This document shows positions 9,401 through 18,717 of a DNA stretch of 58,614 nt, one piece after another. A model generated the notes under the pieces. It did not search any database. It saw only the letters and a list, made by a program, of their open reading frames with translations, and was not told the origin of the DNA. The DNA lies in NCBI GenBank assembly GCA_947624305.1, contig CANQKC010000017.1:1-58614 (forward strand), in the 5' to 3' direction. How positions within the stretch are numbered: position 1 is the stretch's first letter; each line of letters starts with the position of its first letter. Source of the DNA: an uncultured Monoglobus sp. (GTDB lineage Bacteria > Bacillota > Clostridia > Monoglobales > Monoglobaceae). The translations under genes and the position numbers were made by a program.

Positions 9401-10674
9401 GCTCTGTAGTAATTGCCGTAGTAGCGTACCAACTGATCGTCGATCTTGGTATACGCTCCGCCCGAGGGCGCAACATAAACATTATATTTGTCGACTTCGG
9501 CGGTATTTGTCCATTTTACAAACGCGCTCTCGAGCCAGCCCGCCGTATCGACGATCGTTACCTCGGACGGCGGGGGAGCCGCGGGTGTAACCTTTACCTC
9601 GTTTGAATCAGCGTGGTCATAATTGTTGTTTGCAACAACTTTATAAGTGTATTCGGTGCCGTTGGTGAGGCCGGTGTCCGAATATGTGAGCGTTGTCAAA
9701 CCAGACGCTATTTTAGTGCCGTTTCTGTAAACGTCATAAGTTTTCGCGTTTTTGGAGGGCGTCCATGTGAGGCCGACCGCCTGATCTCTGCCGCTTCCCG
9801 TAAGGGTAAACGCCTGTGGAGGTTCGGTCGACTCCTTGGGTGTGACTGTCACGGTCTTTTTCTTTGTTCCGACCGTGTTGACAGCCTCAAGAGTGAATGT
9901 GTACTGAGTTCCGTTGTCAAGACCCGCGACCGTGTATGTAGTCTCGGTGATGTCCTTCGCGAACGGTTCGGCATCGGCGCCCTCATATAACCTGTAGGAT
10001 TCGGCGTAAGCAACCGGATCCCATGTGAGGATAGCCATGCCGTCTCCCGCCTCGGCTGCAAAATTGCCTATATCCGCGGGAGGAAGCTTTTCGGCAGCGC
10101 CGGGATCAACGTAGTCATAAGGCGTTACAACGATAGCGTAAAGCTCGGTTCTGGTTGTACCGTAGTTTTCCGCCTTAACCGTGTATTTACCGGCAACAGA
10201 TGCCTTATGCGCGATAGCAAAAACATCGCTGCTCTTGTTTTCCGTGTTGGACTCGGTCGCAACAGTCTGAGTGCCCGACTTGATAACCATACTGATATCC
10301 TTACCGGCACCCTTTGAATCAGCGCCTCTATAGTAAGCAACCATTGTCTCGTTGGCAGCCAAAGAAACTGTCGCCTCAACACCCTTTGCGCGAATCGACT
10401 GGCTGAGAGCAAGCTGCTGTCCGCCCGGAGTTGTGACCGCAACTCCGTCAATATCACCAAAGCTTCCGCTTTCGGCCGCTTTGTACTCAACCGCGCCATC
10501 AAAAAGCGTATCACCCTTATAATTTGGAATCTCGCTTAAAGATGACAAATTGTAAATCGTTTCAGTGCCCGCCGCGGATACGCTTGTCATTGTCAGACCC
10601 GCAAACAAGGTCACTATCATCGCGATGCTTATCAGCATTGCGGTGGATTTTTTTAATGCTCTTAATTTAAGCAT
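6472..10674 (-). CDS. Secreted multidomain pectate lyase (PL1), paralogue 1
   Basis: A 1400-residue exported enzyme that should cleave polygalacturonate by Ca2+-dependent beta-elimination. The ATG at 10674 is chosen because AAGGAGG lies 9 nt upstream and it yields a clean signal peptide ending VSAAG. Order: an N-terminal beta domain (about 35-170), two fibronectin-III-like domains (200-285, 287-370) and a third Fn3-like segment (366-470), the PL1 catalytic beta-helix (about 480-875) with DGSLDVK (641-647, calcium site) and SRHPRIR (catalytic Arg region R694-R699), a Pro linker, a beta domain opening TTWDFGQAPF (941-1110), the recurring surface domain (1133-1223, YIYIWD) and a last beta domain (1256-1400). 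It has its own promoter and terminator. Paralogue 2 lies immediately upstream on the same strand. Confidence 0.93.
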   Translation of the reverse strand: MLKLRALKKSTAMLISIAMIVTLFAGLTMTSVSAAGTETIYNLSSLSEIPNYKGDTLFDGAVEYKAAESGSFGDIDGVAVTTPGGQQLALSQSIRAKGVEATVSLAANETMVAYYRGADSKGAGKDISMVIKSGTQTVATESNTENKSSDVFAIAHKASVAGKYTVKAENYGTTRTELYAIVVTPYDYVDPGAAEKLPPADIGNFAAEAGDGMAILTWDPVAYAESYRLYEGADAEPFAKDITETTYTVAGLDNGTQYTFTLEAVNTVGTKKKTVTVTPKESTEPPQAFTLTGSGRDQAVGLTWTPSKNAKTYDVYRNGTKIASGLTTLTYSDTGLTNGTEYTYKVVANNNYDHADSNEVKVTPAAPPPSEVTIVDTAGWLESAFVKWTNTAEVDKYNVYVAPSGGAYTKIDDQLVRYYGNYYRADALGLKAGKYQMKVVPVVNGKEEAGAETKELDVAAHTREGFAFDPNPESGYESHYHAEGIGAYKMDGTLKDDAQILYIDDKNKDTVEFTVDIKGKPTTAKGLVNILALREKNGAEDTPLAIRMIGQVESPEGKNSAGYVQLKACKNITFEGVGDDATTFHWSFLLRSAENVEVRNLAVMEFYDDGISLDTENYNCWIHNCDIFYGQDRGGDQKKGDGSLDVKSGSDYCTFSYNHFWDSGKSSLCGMKVDSNKGYHMTYHHNWFDHSDSRHPRIRGDQVHIYNNYYDGNSKYGVGACTGSSAFVEKNVFRNVKYPMLISMQASDVHGSNEGTFSGEDGGMIKAFDNDIQRGSQSQTYFTQNNPESDGTIDAYEVTNKSEQVPKTYTSKQGGNTYSNFDTASSMYKYEADPVNAVVAKVQTYAGRVQGGDFKYDFNDAVEDSDYDRIPELGNRLKNYKTTLKYSYTTPASYPATDGSAVDPGPTTQPIPTAGPTLKPGETAAPAPTAAPTQAPVMANPTTWDFGQAPFTVTEGDASHPDTKYFPAGGKDSKGNQRYSLKSDSITPENFGGLKHTTGKTTEDQYQSSSAEFADGFKGTWQIKSNGGSFSFIPVVDGTVKVYAKHGSSTSTDPDNITIAQGSKSEKISVASSATKPFEVLTMEVVANQTVTISADQNTSYYGIAYTSDKPVPTNPPVNPTNPPAPTAPPANYDYSITGTEVSGSGLDVTVAYSGAAPAPEGVLLAAKYDDAEALTEFKQGPKVSGAGTYKIDGFTPKTGDKYWIYIWDSVDGMKPLCEKYVATTSIVPPDPTQEPAQPTEKPTEPTNPPANPGQEILWNNISGTGTITGTVDLGNGLTFIAGTKSEYDKGAEIDGITFAGRIKLGGKSVFDDENTLFKFTPPSAGLLTIYFVHGSPKNIAESVRTLTVYQGGTDTPILSEPSADKGKSASVKVAAGTPVLIGCPENNIGFYGFKFTPGN

Positions 10675-10718
10675 AACAAAAAACCTCCTTGAATTTATAT
10701 TATTATTTTCTAATTTAT

Positions 10719-10747
10719 ATATTAATATAATCTTTCTCAAAATTCAA
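10719..10747 (-). promoter_or_regulatory. Promoter of pectate lyase 1
   Basis: On the minus strand TTGAAT (10742-10747) and TAATAT (10719-10724) are 17 nt apart in a very AT-rich stretch. The region up to 11000 is otherwise empty of genes. Confidence 0.5.
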
Positions 10748-10970
10748 GTATTTTTCAAGAGAGAGTAAAATAACCTGTAAACGAAAACAAAAAACCACAC
10801 TTTTAATCCGTACAGCAATTTTTGTCTATTATTTTTGTATTTTTGGCTGTTTAAACTTTAAATTTACGCTTTTTTGCTTGGATTTGTTCAATTATCTGCA
10901 CACCAATATTTTACCATGCAATTATTTAAAACTTTAATTTTTTGTCGTTTCTTCATTTTTTGGTCACACT

Positions 10971-10996
10971 AAAAGACCCGCAAAAGCGGGTCTTTT
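10971..10996 (-). terminator. Terminator of pectate lyase 2
   Basis: A perfect 11-bp inverted repeat AAAAGACCCGC / GCGGGTCTTTT with a 4-nt loop begins 6 nt past the stop codon of the gene ending at 11002. Confidence 0.8.
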
Positions 10997-11001
10997 GTCT
11001 G

Positions 11002-14000
11002 TTATCTGCTTTCGGCAAGCGGTTTTAAGGTATCAAAATCCCATATAAAAATCTTTATATACCCGCCGCGCGGCTTGTCGTAATCAAGCCCCGAAATGTC
11101 GCCGCCCGTTATGTCAAACATTTCGGCTCCGCTCAGAATTCCGCCGTCGTTATAAGACGCGATTATAAGCTTTGCCTTATCGCCGCCGTCTCCGTTATAC
11201 TTAAGATCGATCTTAAGTTTTCCATCCTGTCCGAACTCATAACTCTCGATCTTATAAAGGTAATCCGAAGGTTCTGCGGCAGGCGTCGCAGTAGGAGTCT
11301 CAGTCGGCATTGCCGTGGGTGTCGACGTAGGTGTTGCCACAGGTGTTGCGGTAGGCGTGGCTGTAGGTGTGGCCATTGGAGTCGCAGTCGGCGTGGCCGT
11401 AGGTATTGCCGTTGGTGTGACCATAGGTATTGCCGTTGGTGTGGCGGTTGGAGTCGCCGTAGGTGTTGCCGTTGGCATGGCCGTAGGTCTTGCCGTGGGC
11501 GTCGCCATAGGTGTTGCTGTTGGTGTTGCCGTTGGCGTGGCCGTGGGTGTTGCGGTCGGTGTCGTCGTGGGTGTCGACGTAGGTGTTGCCACAGGTATTG
11601 CGGTAGGCGTGGCCATTGGAGTCGCAGTCGGCGTGGCCGTGGGTCTGTTCGTAGGCGTCGCCGTTGGCGTGGCCGTAGGTGTTGCCGTTGGCGTCGCCGG
11701 CTTCAATGTAGGTATTGCAGTCGGTGTCACAGTCGGTGTTGGCGTTGACGTGACCGTAGGTATTGCGGTCGGTATCGCTGTTGGGTTGACAGTCGGCGTT
11801 GCCGTGGGTGTTGCCGTTGGAGTTGCCGTCGGTATCGCGGTAGGAGTGGCTGTTGGAGTTGCAGTCGGTGTGGCCGTGGGTGTTGCGGTAGGCGTGGCCG
11901 TTGGTGCCACGATAGGCGTCGCTGTCGGGGTCGCCGTTGGCGCGGCCGTGGGTGTAGCAGTCGGCGTGGCCATTGCAGCAGGAACCAAAGTAGGCAGAGC
12001 TTCATCGGCAATATACGCTATGCCGTAATAACCGGTGTTTTGACTGCCTTTGATAGTAACCGCTGCGCCCGCTTCCACCTTCATCTCAAGAACCGGATAG
12101 GGTGCGGACGCGCCCGGCTTGATCGCCTCTGATTTGGAATTCGCGCCCTGCGTTATTGACACATTATCATCGGGCCTGCTCGCATCTGAGCTTCCGTGCC
12201 TCGCGTATAACTTTATGGTTCCCGGAACGGACGGAGTAAATTCAAACGAGCCGCCATCGGATTTTATCTGCCATGTGCCCTGAAATCCGTCCTCAAACTT
12301 CGCGGAGCTTGACTGATATTGGTTTAATGTATTTTTCCCCACAGTGTGCTTAAGGCCGCCAAAATTCTCGGGCGTGATCGAGTCTGTCTTTAAATTATAG
12401 CGCGTTTTTCCGCTGACATTATCACCTTGAGGAAAATACGCCATATCCGGATGAGCTCCGCCGTTTTCGCTCACCGTGAACGGAGCTTTGCCGAAATCCC
12501 ACACGGTCGGCTCGGCCCAAACCTCACCGGGCAGCGGCGTCGGTGCAGCTGTTGGCGTTACAATTGGCGTTGACGCCGGTGTCGCCGTGGGCGTCGCGGT
12601 CGGTGCATCTGCGGGCGTTGCGGTCGGAGTTGCAGTTGGTGTCGCGGTAGGTGCATCCGTGGGCGTTGCGGTCGGTGTCGCTGTAGGCGTTGCGGCCGGT
12701 GTCGCCGTGGGTGTTGCGGTTGGTGTTACCGTAGGCATGGCCGTCGGTGTCGCTGTCGGTGTCGCTGTCGGCCTTGGCGTGGTATTCGGATCGGGCTCAT
12801 CGGTGCGCGGATACGCGCCCGCGCGTAAATAATCCCGTTCAAGAACACTCTTATAGCTGTCGATCGTCTTTTCGAGGGCTGTGTTTATCGCGTCGGCGCT
12901 GTCATCCTTTGAGTCGTCAAACTCAAATTTAATGTCTCCGCCCTCGATTCTGCCCGCGTATTTTTCAACATCCGCAACCACATTCTCCTTATTGTCGGGA
13001 GTATATGAATACATAATACCCGGGTCGGTGTCAAAATTATTGTAGGTATTCTTAAATGTTATAGAACTATATGTATTCTGCTTTGTCTTTACGGTGTCGG
13101 GGACCTTCTCATCCCTTGTTTTCGCAAGATACGCGTCAAAGTCACTGCCCGATGAGTAATATTTCACCGTTCCGCCGGTTATCTGATTGTCATAAGCCTT
13201 GATAATGCCGCCCGCCTCTTTGCTGAACGTTCCGGAGTCGCTGCCCTGCATCGACGAAAGCATCGGGTATTTGCAGTTCCTGAACACGTTCTTTTCAACG
13301 AACGCGGACGCGCCCGATGTGACGCCCGTTCCGTATTTTGCGACGCCGTCGAAATAGTTATTGTACATATGGACGGTGGAATATCTTATACGCGGGTGGC
13401 GTGAGTCGGAATGATCGAACCAATTGTGATGATAGGTCAGATAATCGGTCAGATCGCCGTTTTGCGTCTTGGCGCTTGACTGAACAAGAGAGCACTTTCC
13501 GCTGTCCCAGAAATGATTATATGAAATAGTGCAGTATGTTGTATTATTTTTTATATCGATCGATCCGTCGCCTTTATACTGGTCCGCGTCGCTGCCGACA
13601 GCGCCGTAAAACAAATCGTTGTTATGGATCCATATATATTTGTTATCGGCTTCAACGCCCACTCCGTCATCAGGGAATTCCTTTATTCCGAAGTTGCTTA
13701 CCTCAACGCCGGTGCAGCCTTTTACGCGTATTCCGACGCCGTGGAGCAGCGCGTCGTTTCCGACTCCCTCAATGGTAATATTCGAGAGATCCTGAAGCAG
13801 TATAAAGCCCTTATCGACGCCGCTTATGGCTGAACCGTCAAACGCGCCTATCATGCGTATGATAAGCGGGCGCGTGTCATTCTTATAATTCTTAATTATA
13901 TTACAAAGGCCCGAATAATCGGCATATTTGTTGCTGCCGGTCTTGACGTTCAGCGTAACTGAGTTCACATTTTGCGCGTCAACATACAAAACTCTCGCGC

Positions 14001-15069
14001 CGCTCTTCGGCGTTCCGTCGGCGTTATAACCGCCCGGGACCTCCGGGCCTTTGAAGGCGAAGCCTTCTCTGCGGTGCGGCAGCACGGTGATCTCGCCGCT
14101 CTCGACGGACTGGATAACATTTCCGCCGATAACCGCCTCGATCTTCATTGTGTATGTTCCGGCGGATACGCCCATGGCGTCGGCCCTGTAATAGCCGGGA
14201 TAAAGGCGCACAAGCTCGTCGTCAAGCTTGACATATTCGCCGCCCTGCTTTTTGTAATAAACATTATATTTATCAACATCCGCGGTGTTCTTCCACGTGA
14301 CCGCCGCGTTTTCAAGGTCGCCGCTCTCGGATTGAATTGTTATGTCCGAGACTCCGGACGGGTCGGCGGTTTGGTTCGGAGCGGGCATTTTGGTCGGCTC
14401 AGCCATTGCCGCTCCGCCGCCCGGCTGAGCTGTCTCGGGAGCAGCGCTTCCGCCGGGAACGGCGGTTTCTGAAGGGTTCGCGCCTCCGCCGGGCACAAAT
14501 GACGCGTCCTTTGTCACTATAACCGCGAAAACGACCGTTCTTACTGTATCGGCTGACGGCTCTCTGACAGTGTAAGTTCCTCCGTTTTGCGACGTGTATG
14601 AAATTGAATAAGGTTTAAGCTCATCTTTTTCATTATTGGCCTCGTCGGCGACAACATTATTGTTTAAGTCAACGATCTGCATGTCAAGATTATTGCCTTT
14701 TGTGTATTTCGAGTCGCTTCCGGTATAATACTCAACAAGCGTCTCGCCCGCTTCAAGCGTCACGGTCACAGCGAGCTGCTTGCCCAAAAGCGCGCTCGTG
14801 AAACTTGCGGTTCCTCCGTCCGGCGCCGCAGCCGACGCGCTGACCGCGTGAGGCTTGGCACTTTCGGATGTGCTGCCCAGCGTCAGTTCTCCGCCGAACA
14901 CCTGCTCGGTCTTATTTTTTCCGGCATACTGCTCGTTTGTCAGCTCCGAGAAGTTATACACAGCCTCGACCGCCGAAACGCTTGCTGTCGGAATACCCGC
15001 GAATATTGCCGCGAGCATCGCCGCGGCAAGAAATAATGAAATAATTTTTCTATATGATTTTAATATCAT
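11002..15069 (-). CDS. Secreted multidomain pectate lyase (PL1), paralogue 2
   Basis: A 1355-residue exported pectate lyase. The start at 15069 has GGAGG 6 nt upstream and gives a signal peptide ending SVSA. Order: N-terminal beta domain (about 35-188), short Pro/Gly linker, Fn3-like segment (242-330), PL1 catalytic beta-helix (about 338-755) with DGSIDIK and SRHPRIR (R557-R562, catalytic Arg region), first Thr-Pro linker (762-845), beta domain opening [11 protein letters not shown] (855-1020), a second very long Thr-Pro linker (1027-1260) and the recurring C-terminal domain (1270-1355, YIKIFIWD). Compared with paralogue 1 it has one fewer clear Fn3 domain and lacks the last beta domain. It follows the radical SAM gene by 44 bp on the same strand, with no convincing promoter between, so read-through is possible. 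Confidence 0.93.
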   Translation of the reverse strand: MILKSYRKIISLFLAAAMLAAIFAGIPTASVSAVEAVYNFSELTNEQYAGKNKTEQVFGGELTLGSTSESAKPHAVSASAAAPDGGTASFTSALLGKQLAVTVTLEAGETLVEYYTGSDSKYTKGNNLDMQIVDLNNNVVADEANNEKDELKPYSISYTSQNGGTYTVREPSADTVRTVVFAVIVTKDASFVPGGGANPSETAVPGGSAAPETAQPGGGAAMAEPTKMPAPNQTADPSGVSDITIQSESGDLENAAVTWKNTADVDKYNVYYKKQGGEYVKLDDELVRLYPGYYRADAMGVSAGTYTMKIEAVIGGNVIQSVESGEITVLPHRREGFAFKGPEVPGGYNADGTPKSGARVLYVDAQNVNSVTLNVKTGSNKYADYSGLCNIIKNYKNDTRPLIIRMIGAFDGSAISGVDKGFILLQDLSNITIEGVGNDALLHGVGIRVKGCTGVEVSNFGIKEFPDDGVGVEADNKYIWIHNNDLFYGAVGSDADQYKGDGSIDIKNNTTYCTISYNHFWDSGKCSLVQSSAKTQNGDLTDYLTYHHNWFDHSDSRHPRIRYSTVHMYNNYFDGVAKYGTGVTSGASAFVEKNVFRNCKYPMLSSMQGSDSGTFSKEAGGIIKAYDNQITGGTVKYYSSGSDFDAYLAKTRDEKVPDTVKTKQNTYSSITFKNTYNNFDTDPGIMYSYTPDNKENVVADVEKYAGRIEGGDIKFEFDDSKDDSADAINTALEKTIDSYKSVLERDYLRAGAYPRTDEPDPNTTPRPTATPTATPTAMPTVTPTATPTATPAATPTATPTATPTDAPTATPTATPTATPADAPTATPTATPASTPIVTPTAAPTPLPGEVWAEPTVWDFGKAPFTVSENGGAHPDMAYFPQGDNVSGKTRYNLKTDSITPENFGGLKHTVGKNTLNQYQSSSAKFEDGFQGTWQIKSDGGSFEFTPSVPGTIKLYARHGSSDASRPDDNVSITQGANSKSEAIKPGASAPYPVLEMKVEAGAAVTIKGSQNTGYYGIAYIADEALPTLVPAAMATPTATPTAAPTATPTATPIVAPTATPTATPTATPTATPTATPTAIPTATPTATPTATPTVNPTAIPTAIPTVTSTPTPTVTPTAIPTLKPATPTATPTATPTATPTNRPTATPTATPMATPTAIPVATPTSTPTTTPTATPTATPTATPTATPMATPTARPTAMPTATPTATPTATPTAIPMVTPTAIPTATPTATPMATPTATPTATPVATPTSTPTAMPTETPTATPAAEPSDYLYKIESYEFGQDGKLKIDLKYNGDGGDKAKLIIASYNDGGILSGAEMFDITGGDISGLDYDKPRGGYIKIFIWDFDTLKPLAESR
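11290..11990 (-). repeat. Tandem repeat encoding the second Thr-Pro linker of pectate lyase 2
   Basis: About 700 bp of 12-nt-based units encode ATPT repeats with occasional AIPT, RPT and VPT variants. Larger near-identical blocks recur inside it, for example around 11324-11420 and 11570-11650, which indicates local segmental duplication. Confidence 0.85.
12535..12785 (-). repeat. Tandem repeat encoding the first Thr-Pro linker of pectate lyase 2
   Basis: About 250 bp of 12-nt-based units encode TPTATPTA and TPTDAPTA repeats between the catalytic domain and the WDFG beta domain. Confidence 0.85.
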
Positions 15070-15113
15070 AGCTGCCTCCAAAAATGTGTTTTTACGGAAT
15101 AATCACGGCTATA

Positions 15114-15719
15114 TTAATCAATATACTCGCGCACTCTGAATCTCACGCCGCAGCTCTCGGCGATCTTGCGGCAGCGCTCGATGTCCTCGGGCGGCATTGT
15201 TTTGTCGACCACGCTGAAAACCACTTCTTTAACATAAGGCTTTGCTTTCGCCGCGAAATCTTTGATCGCCTCGAAAGCCTCCTCGCCGTATCTGCTGTGG
15301 CAGACCGCCTGATATGCCCCGGCGTTCGGGGCGTTGAGGCTGATCGAAACGACATCAATCGCGCCCTCAAGCTCGGGCGTCACGTCGCGTCCGTTTATCA
15401 GATTTGCCTGTCCGTTGGTGTTGACGCGGACCGTGATATTATGATCCGCCTTAAGCCGCTTCGCGATCTTTATCATATCGTCAAAGCGCTCGGTCGGCTC
15501 TCCGTAGCCGCAGAACACCACCGCGTCATATTTTGAGAGATCACGCTTTCCAAAATCCGCCATTATCTCGTCAATCGTCGGCTCACGGTCAAGCCACAGA
15601 TTGTCGCGTCCGTTCACGTTGTCATGCTTGCTCCGCAGACAGAATTCGCACGCGTTGGAGCAGCGGTTGGTTATGTTAACATAAAGCGAATTCCCCAGCT
15701 CATAGGTTATTGTCATCAT
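15114..15719 (-). CDS. Radical SAM protein of the TatD-associated type
   Basis: A 201-residue radical SAM protein with a CX3CX2C cluster motif (RCSNACEFCLR near residues 20-27), followed by GYGEPTERFDD and VNTNGQANL, typical glycine-rich and SAM-contact regions. The short length and the opening YVNITNRCSNAC match the small family usually encoded next to TatD DNases; no tatD is present in this window. The product and substrate are unknown. The start at 15719 is preferred because AAAGG lies 6 nt upstream; an ATG two codons earlier would abut the ribosome site. A promoter is visible upstream, divergent from that of threonine ammonia-lyase. Confidence 0.82.
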   Translation of the reverse strand: MMTITYELGNSLYVNITNRCSNACEFCLRSKHDNVNGRDNLWLDREPTIDEIMADFGKRDLSKYDAVVFCGYGEPTERFDDMIKIAKRLKADHNITVRVNTNGQANLINGRDVTPELEGAIDVVSISLNAPNAGAYQAVCHSRYGEEAFEAIKDFAAKAKPYVKEVVFSVVDKTMPPEDIERCRKIAESCGVRFRVREYID

Positions 15720-15762
15720 TCTCATCCTTTCTGAAAACCTTTAAACTTAAACATATGCATAA

Positions 15763-15791
15763 ATTTTACCACATATATTCCGTTATTTCAA
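15763..15791 (-). promoter_or_regulatory. Promoter of the radical SAM gene
   Basis: On the minus strand TTGAAA (15786-15791) and TAAAAT (15763-15768) are 17 nt apart, with a TG just before the -10 element. It is back to back with the ilvA-type promoter. Confidence 0.6.
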
Positions 15792-15837
15792 CAACAAATT
15801 ACGGGCCTGTATCTTAGTATTTTTGTATATTTTTAAC

Positions 15838-15866
15838 TTGCAATTACCGCGGAAAGCTATTATAAT
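15838..15866 (+). promoter_or_regulatory. Promoter of the threonine ammonia-lyase operon
   Basis: TTGCAA (15838-15843) and a consensus TATAAT (15861-15866) are separated by 17 nt, 34 nt before the start codon at 15901. Confidence 0.75.
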
Positions 15867-15900
15867 TATAGGGATAATATATTCACATAAGGAGAAAGCA

Positions 15901-17094
15901 ATGATTTCACTTGACAAAATCTATCACGGCGCCCATGTTCTGAAGCAGGTCCTGCGGCCCACCGAGCTCATAAGAGCGGCAAGGATGTGCCCCGACTGCA
16001 ATCTTTATCTTAAAAACGAGAACCTTCAGGTCACGGGCTCGTTTAAGGTAAGAGGCGCGTATTATAAGATCTCGCAGCTCAGCGAGGAGGAGCGCAAAAA
16101 CGGAGTTATCGCCTGCTCGGCGGGCAACCACGCTCAGGGAGTGGCTCTCGCGGCATCTATGCACGGGATCAAGGCCACGATCTGTATTCCCGACGGCGCG
16201 CCTATCTCAAAGGTCGAGGCCACCAAAAGCTACGGCGCGGATGTGGTTCTGGTAAAGGGCGTTTATGACGACGCCTACGAGCACGCGTTAAAGCTGGTTA
16301 AGGAAACCGGGGCGACCTTCATCCACCCGTTTGACGACGAGCTGGTCATAGCGGGTCAAGGCTCGATCGGTCTTGAGATCATCGACCAGCTTGAGGGCGT
16401 GGACGCGGTTGTTGTTCCGGTCGGCGGCGGAGGCCTTATATCCGGCGTGGCGTTCACGCTAAAATCCCTTGACCCGAAAATCAAGGTGTACGGCGTTCAG
16501 GCGGAGGGCGCGCCCTCGATGCGCGACGCGATAAATGACGATAAGATCGAAACGCTGAGCGGCGTTCACACGATCGCCGACGGTATTGCCGTAAAGACCC
16601 CCGGCGAACTCACCTTTGACATATGCAAGAATTATGTTGACGATATTGTGACCGTGACCGACGACGAGATCTCAACCGCCATTCTTGAGCTTATCGAGCG
16701 CGAAAAGGTTATCGCCGAGGGAGCGGGCGCGGCCTCGGTCGCGGCGATAATGTTTGACAAGCTGCCGGTCAAGGGAAAAAACGTCGTCGCACTTGTCTCG
16801 GGCGGAAACATTGACGTTACTATCCTCTCGAGGGTGATAAACCGCGGCCTTCAGATGACAGGCCGCCTGACTGAGCTTGTCATTGAACTAACAGACAAGC
16901 CGGGCCAGCTTCTGACAGTTTCGGAAATAATCTCATCCTACGGGGCGAATGTTGTGGAGCTTGACCACAACCGCGGCGACAGACACATAGACATCAACGA
17001 CTGCATCCTGCGCATCTCTATCGAGACGAGGAACCGCGAGCATCTTAACGAAATAACAAACGCCCTGACAAAGAGCGGTTTTAAACTAAGATAA
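15901..17094 (+). CDS. ilvA: Threonine ammonia-lyase with ACT domain
   Basis: A 397-residue PLP enzyme converting L-threonine to 2-oxobutanoate and ammonia. The PLP lysine is K49 in GSFKVRGA; SAGNHAQGVA and the phosphate loop VPVGGGGLISG follow. Residues 325-397 form a single ACT domain (TELVIELTDKPGQL), as in the short clostridial form, which may serve isoleucine synthesis or catabolism; tdcB is an alternative name. ATG at 15901 has AAGGAG 6 nt upstream. The next gene, RidA, removes the reactive imine released by this enzyme, so the pair makes biochemical sense. Confidence 0.93.
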   Translation: MISLDKIYHGAHVLKQVLRPTELIRAARMCPDCNLYLKNENLQVTGSFKVRGAYYKISQLSEEERKNGVIACSAGNHAQGVALAASMHGIKATICIPDGAPISKVEATKSYGADVVLVKGVYDDAYEHALKLVKETGATFIHPFDDELVIAGQGSIGLEIIDQLEGVDAVVVPVGGGGLISGVAFTLKSLDPKIKVYGVQAEGAPSMRDAINDDKIETLSGVHTIADGIAVKTPGELTFDICKNYVDDIVTVTDDEISTAILELIEREKVIAEGAGAASVAAIMFDKLPVKGKNVVALVSGGNIDVTILSRVINRGLQMTGRLTELVIELTDKPGQLLTVSEIISSYGANVVELDHNRGDRHIDINDCILRISIETRNREHLNEITNALTKSGFKLR

Positions 17095-17117
17095 TAAGTC
17101 AATCGGAGGTAATATTT

Positions 17118-17489
17118 ATGAACAAGATACACACAATCAACGCTCCCGAGGCGATCGGCCCGTATTCTCAGGCAGTTGAGGCCGGCGGAACAATATACAC
17201 CTCGGGCCAGATCGCGATCGACCCCAAAAGCGGCGAGATCGAGGCCGCGGACATCAAGGGCCAGACCAAACAGGTCATGGAAAACCTGACCGCGGTTCTT
17301 GAGGCTGCCGGAAGCTCGTGCGCCAACGCGGTCAAGACCACATGCTTTCTGGCCGACATCAACGACTTCGCCGAATTCAACGCGATATACGGCGAGTACT
17401 TTTCCTCAAAGCCGGCCCGCTCCTGCGTGGCGGTAAAGTCTCTGCCCAAAGGCGCGCTGGTTGAGGTTGAGGTCATCGCGGTGAAATAA
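17118..17489 (+). CDS. ridA: RidA/YjgF/YER057c/UK114 imine deaminase
   Basis: A 123-residue Rid-family protein that hydrolyses reactive 2-aminoacrylate or iminobutanoate to 2-oxo acids. The opening (INAPEAIGPYSQAVEAGG), the YTSGQIAIDP segment and the conserved active-site arginine R101 in PARSCVAVKSLPKGALVEVE match family members with deaminase activity, and the length is typical of the trimeric family. It starts 23 bp after threonine ammonia-lyase with CGGAGG upstream, and that enzyme generates exactly the imine it would clear. Confidence 0.93.
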   Translation: MNKIHTINAPEAIGPYSQAVEAGGTIYTSGQIAIDPKSGEIEAADIKGQTKQVMENLTAVLEAAGSSCANAVKTTCFLADINDFAEFNAIYGEYFSSKPARSCVAVKSLPKGALVEVEVIAVK

Positions 17490-17490
17490 A

Positions 17491-18234
17491 ATGACAAGCG
17501 GAAAAACACGTCTTTGCGTGATCGACGCGGCGCGGGGCGCGGCGCTTATAAGCATGATCATATATCACTTCTGCCGCGACCTTTCAAGCTTCGGCTTGAT
17601 TTCGGTCAACATGACCGTCTCCCCCGCCTGCATTATCTGGCAGCGCAGCATCTGCGTCACGTTTATACTCGTTTCCGGGTTCTGTTTTTCATTGAGCGGA
17701 AGACCCGTGAAAAACGGATTTATTCTGTTGCTGTGGGGCGGTGTCATTACCGCCGTGACCGCGCTGTTTTTCCCGAAGGATAAAATAGTTTTCGGCATAC
17801 TCACTTTTATGGGCTGCGCGGCGCTGCTGACCGCGCTTTTCAGCCCGCCGCTAAAAAAAATCAGTCCGGCTTTCGGGCTGATTTCCGCTTTAATTCTATT
17901 TGTTATCACATATAAAATAAATAAAGGTTACATTCTGTCGTTTCCGCTGCCGACGCAGCTTTATGCGAATTACATAACCGCGTTTTTCGGATTTCCGTTC
18001 AACGGTTTTTTCTCGGCTGACTATTTTTCTTTGCTTCCGTGGTACTTCCTCTATCTCTCCGGATATTTCGCTTACGGGCTTATGAAGAAGCTCGGGCTGC
18101 TCAAGTTACTGGAAAAGCCGAACATCCCGGTTGTCGGCTTCTTCGGCAGACATTCCCTTATAATTTACATACTTCACCGACCGATCATTTACCCCTCACT
18201 GCTGCTGGTCGGGAGACTGCTGGGCGGCGCCTGA
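17491..18234 (+). CDS. DUF1624 / heparan-alpha-glucosaminide N-acetyltransferase-like membrane protein
   Basis: A 247-residue polytopic membrane protein with about seven hydrophobic helices. The opening VIDAARGAALISMIIYHFCRD and the C-terminal FFGRHSLIIYILHRPIIY are the hallmarks of the DUF1624/acyltransferase-3-like group, which moves acyl groups across membranes in some members. The substrate is unknown. It begins one base after the ridA stop, so it is the third gene of that operon. Its last 39 bp overlap the 3' end of the oppositely transcribed lipoprotein gene. Confidence 0.8.
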   Translation: MTSGKTRLCVIDAARGAALISMIIYHFCRDLSSFGLISVNMTVSPACIIWQRSICVTFILVSGFCFSLSGRPVKNGFILLLWGGVITAVTALFFPKDKIVFGILTFMGCAALLTALFSPPLKKISPAFGLISALILFVITYKINKGYILSFPLPTQLYANYITAFFGFPFNGFFSADYFSLLPWYFLYLSGYFAYGLMKKLGLLKLLEKPNIPVVGFFGRHSLIIYILHRPIIYPSLLLVGRLLGGA

Positions 18235-18696
18235 CAGGGCGTTGTCCCACATAACGTCGGCGCTTATTATCTTCGCGGTAAAGTCGTTATATGAATATTT
18301 TATAATTTCGGGGTCGGTATTGCCGCGGGCGGCAGCCATGATCTCAAACGCGCCTCTGTAAGCGCCGAGGACCTCGTTAAGCACTCCGCTTAGCGCGCGG
18401 TCGGTCTCGTTCAGCTTATCCGAACCGACCATTTTTTTGTTGGCCAGATACGTCGCCTCAACATTGTCATATACCGAGTCAAACGCCTGCCACCAGTTGT
18501 CGTTAAGCTCCGCGTCAAGCATTTTGTCAGCCGCCGCGCGGATCTCGCCGAACTCATAGAACACGTCGGCAAAGGACGCGTCGGGCGAATATTCAGTCCG
18601 CGCGGGCGCGGGCTCGTCACCGCAGCCGAAAAGCGCGGCGGCGAAGGCCGTGACCGTTAATATCAACGCAAAGCTTTTTATGATCCTTCTCATCAT
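18196..18696 (-). CDS. Small lipoprotein, unknown function
   Basis: A 166-residue protein with a lipoprotein signal peptide: basic start MMRRIIKS, hydrophobic core, then ALFGC with the lipidated Cys at position 25. The mature part is acidic and mostly helical (FADVFYEFGEIRAAADKMLDAE), without a recognised domain, and ends in a Gln/Ser-rich tail. It is the last gene of the long leftward operon, 21 bp after the thiamine pyrophosphokinase, and its 3' end overlaps the convergent DUF1624 gene. Confidence 0.75.
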   Translation of the reverse strand: MMRRIIKSFALILTVTAFAAALFGCGDEPAPARTEYSPDASFADVFYEFGEIRAAADKMLDAELNDNWWQAFDSVYDNVEATYLANKKMVGSDKLNETDRALSGVLNEVLGAYRGAFEIMAAARGNTDPEIIKYSYNDFTAKIISADVMWDNALSGAAQQSPDQQQ

Positions 18697-18717
18697 TTCC
18701 CCCTGTTTAACCGCCGA

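Noticed and set aside
11290..12785. CRISPR-like regularity in the linker repeats
   Set aside because: Units are 12 nt and in frame, without spacers; they encode the peptide linker.
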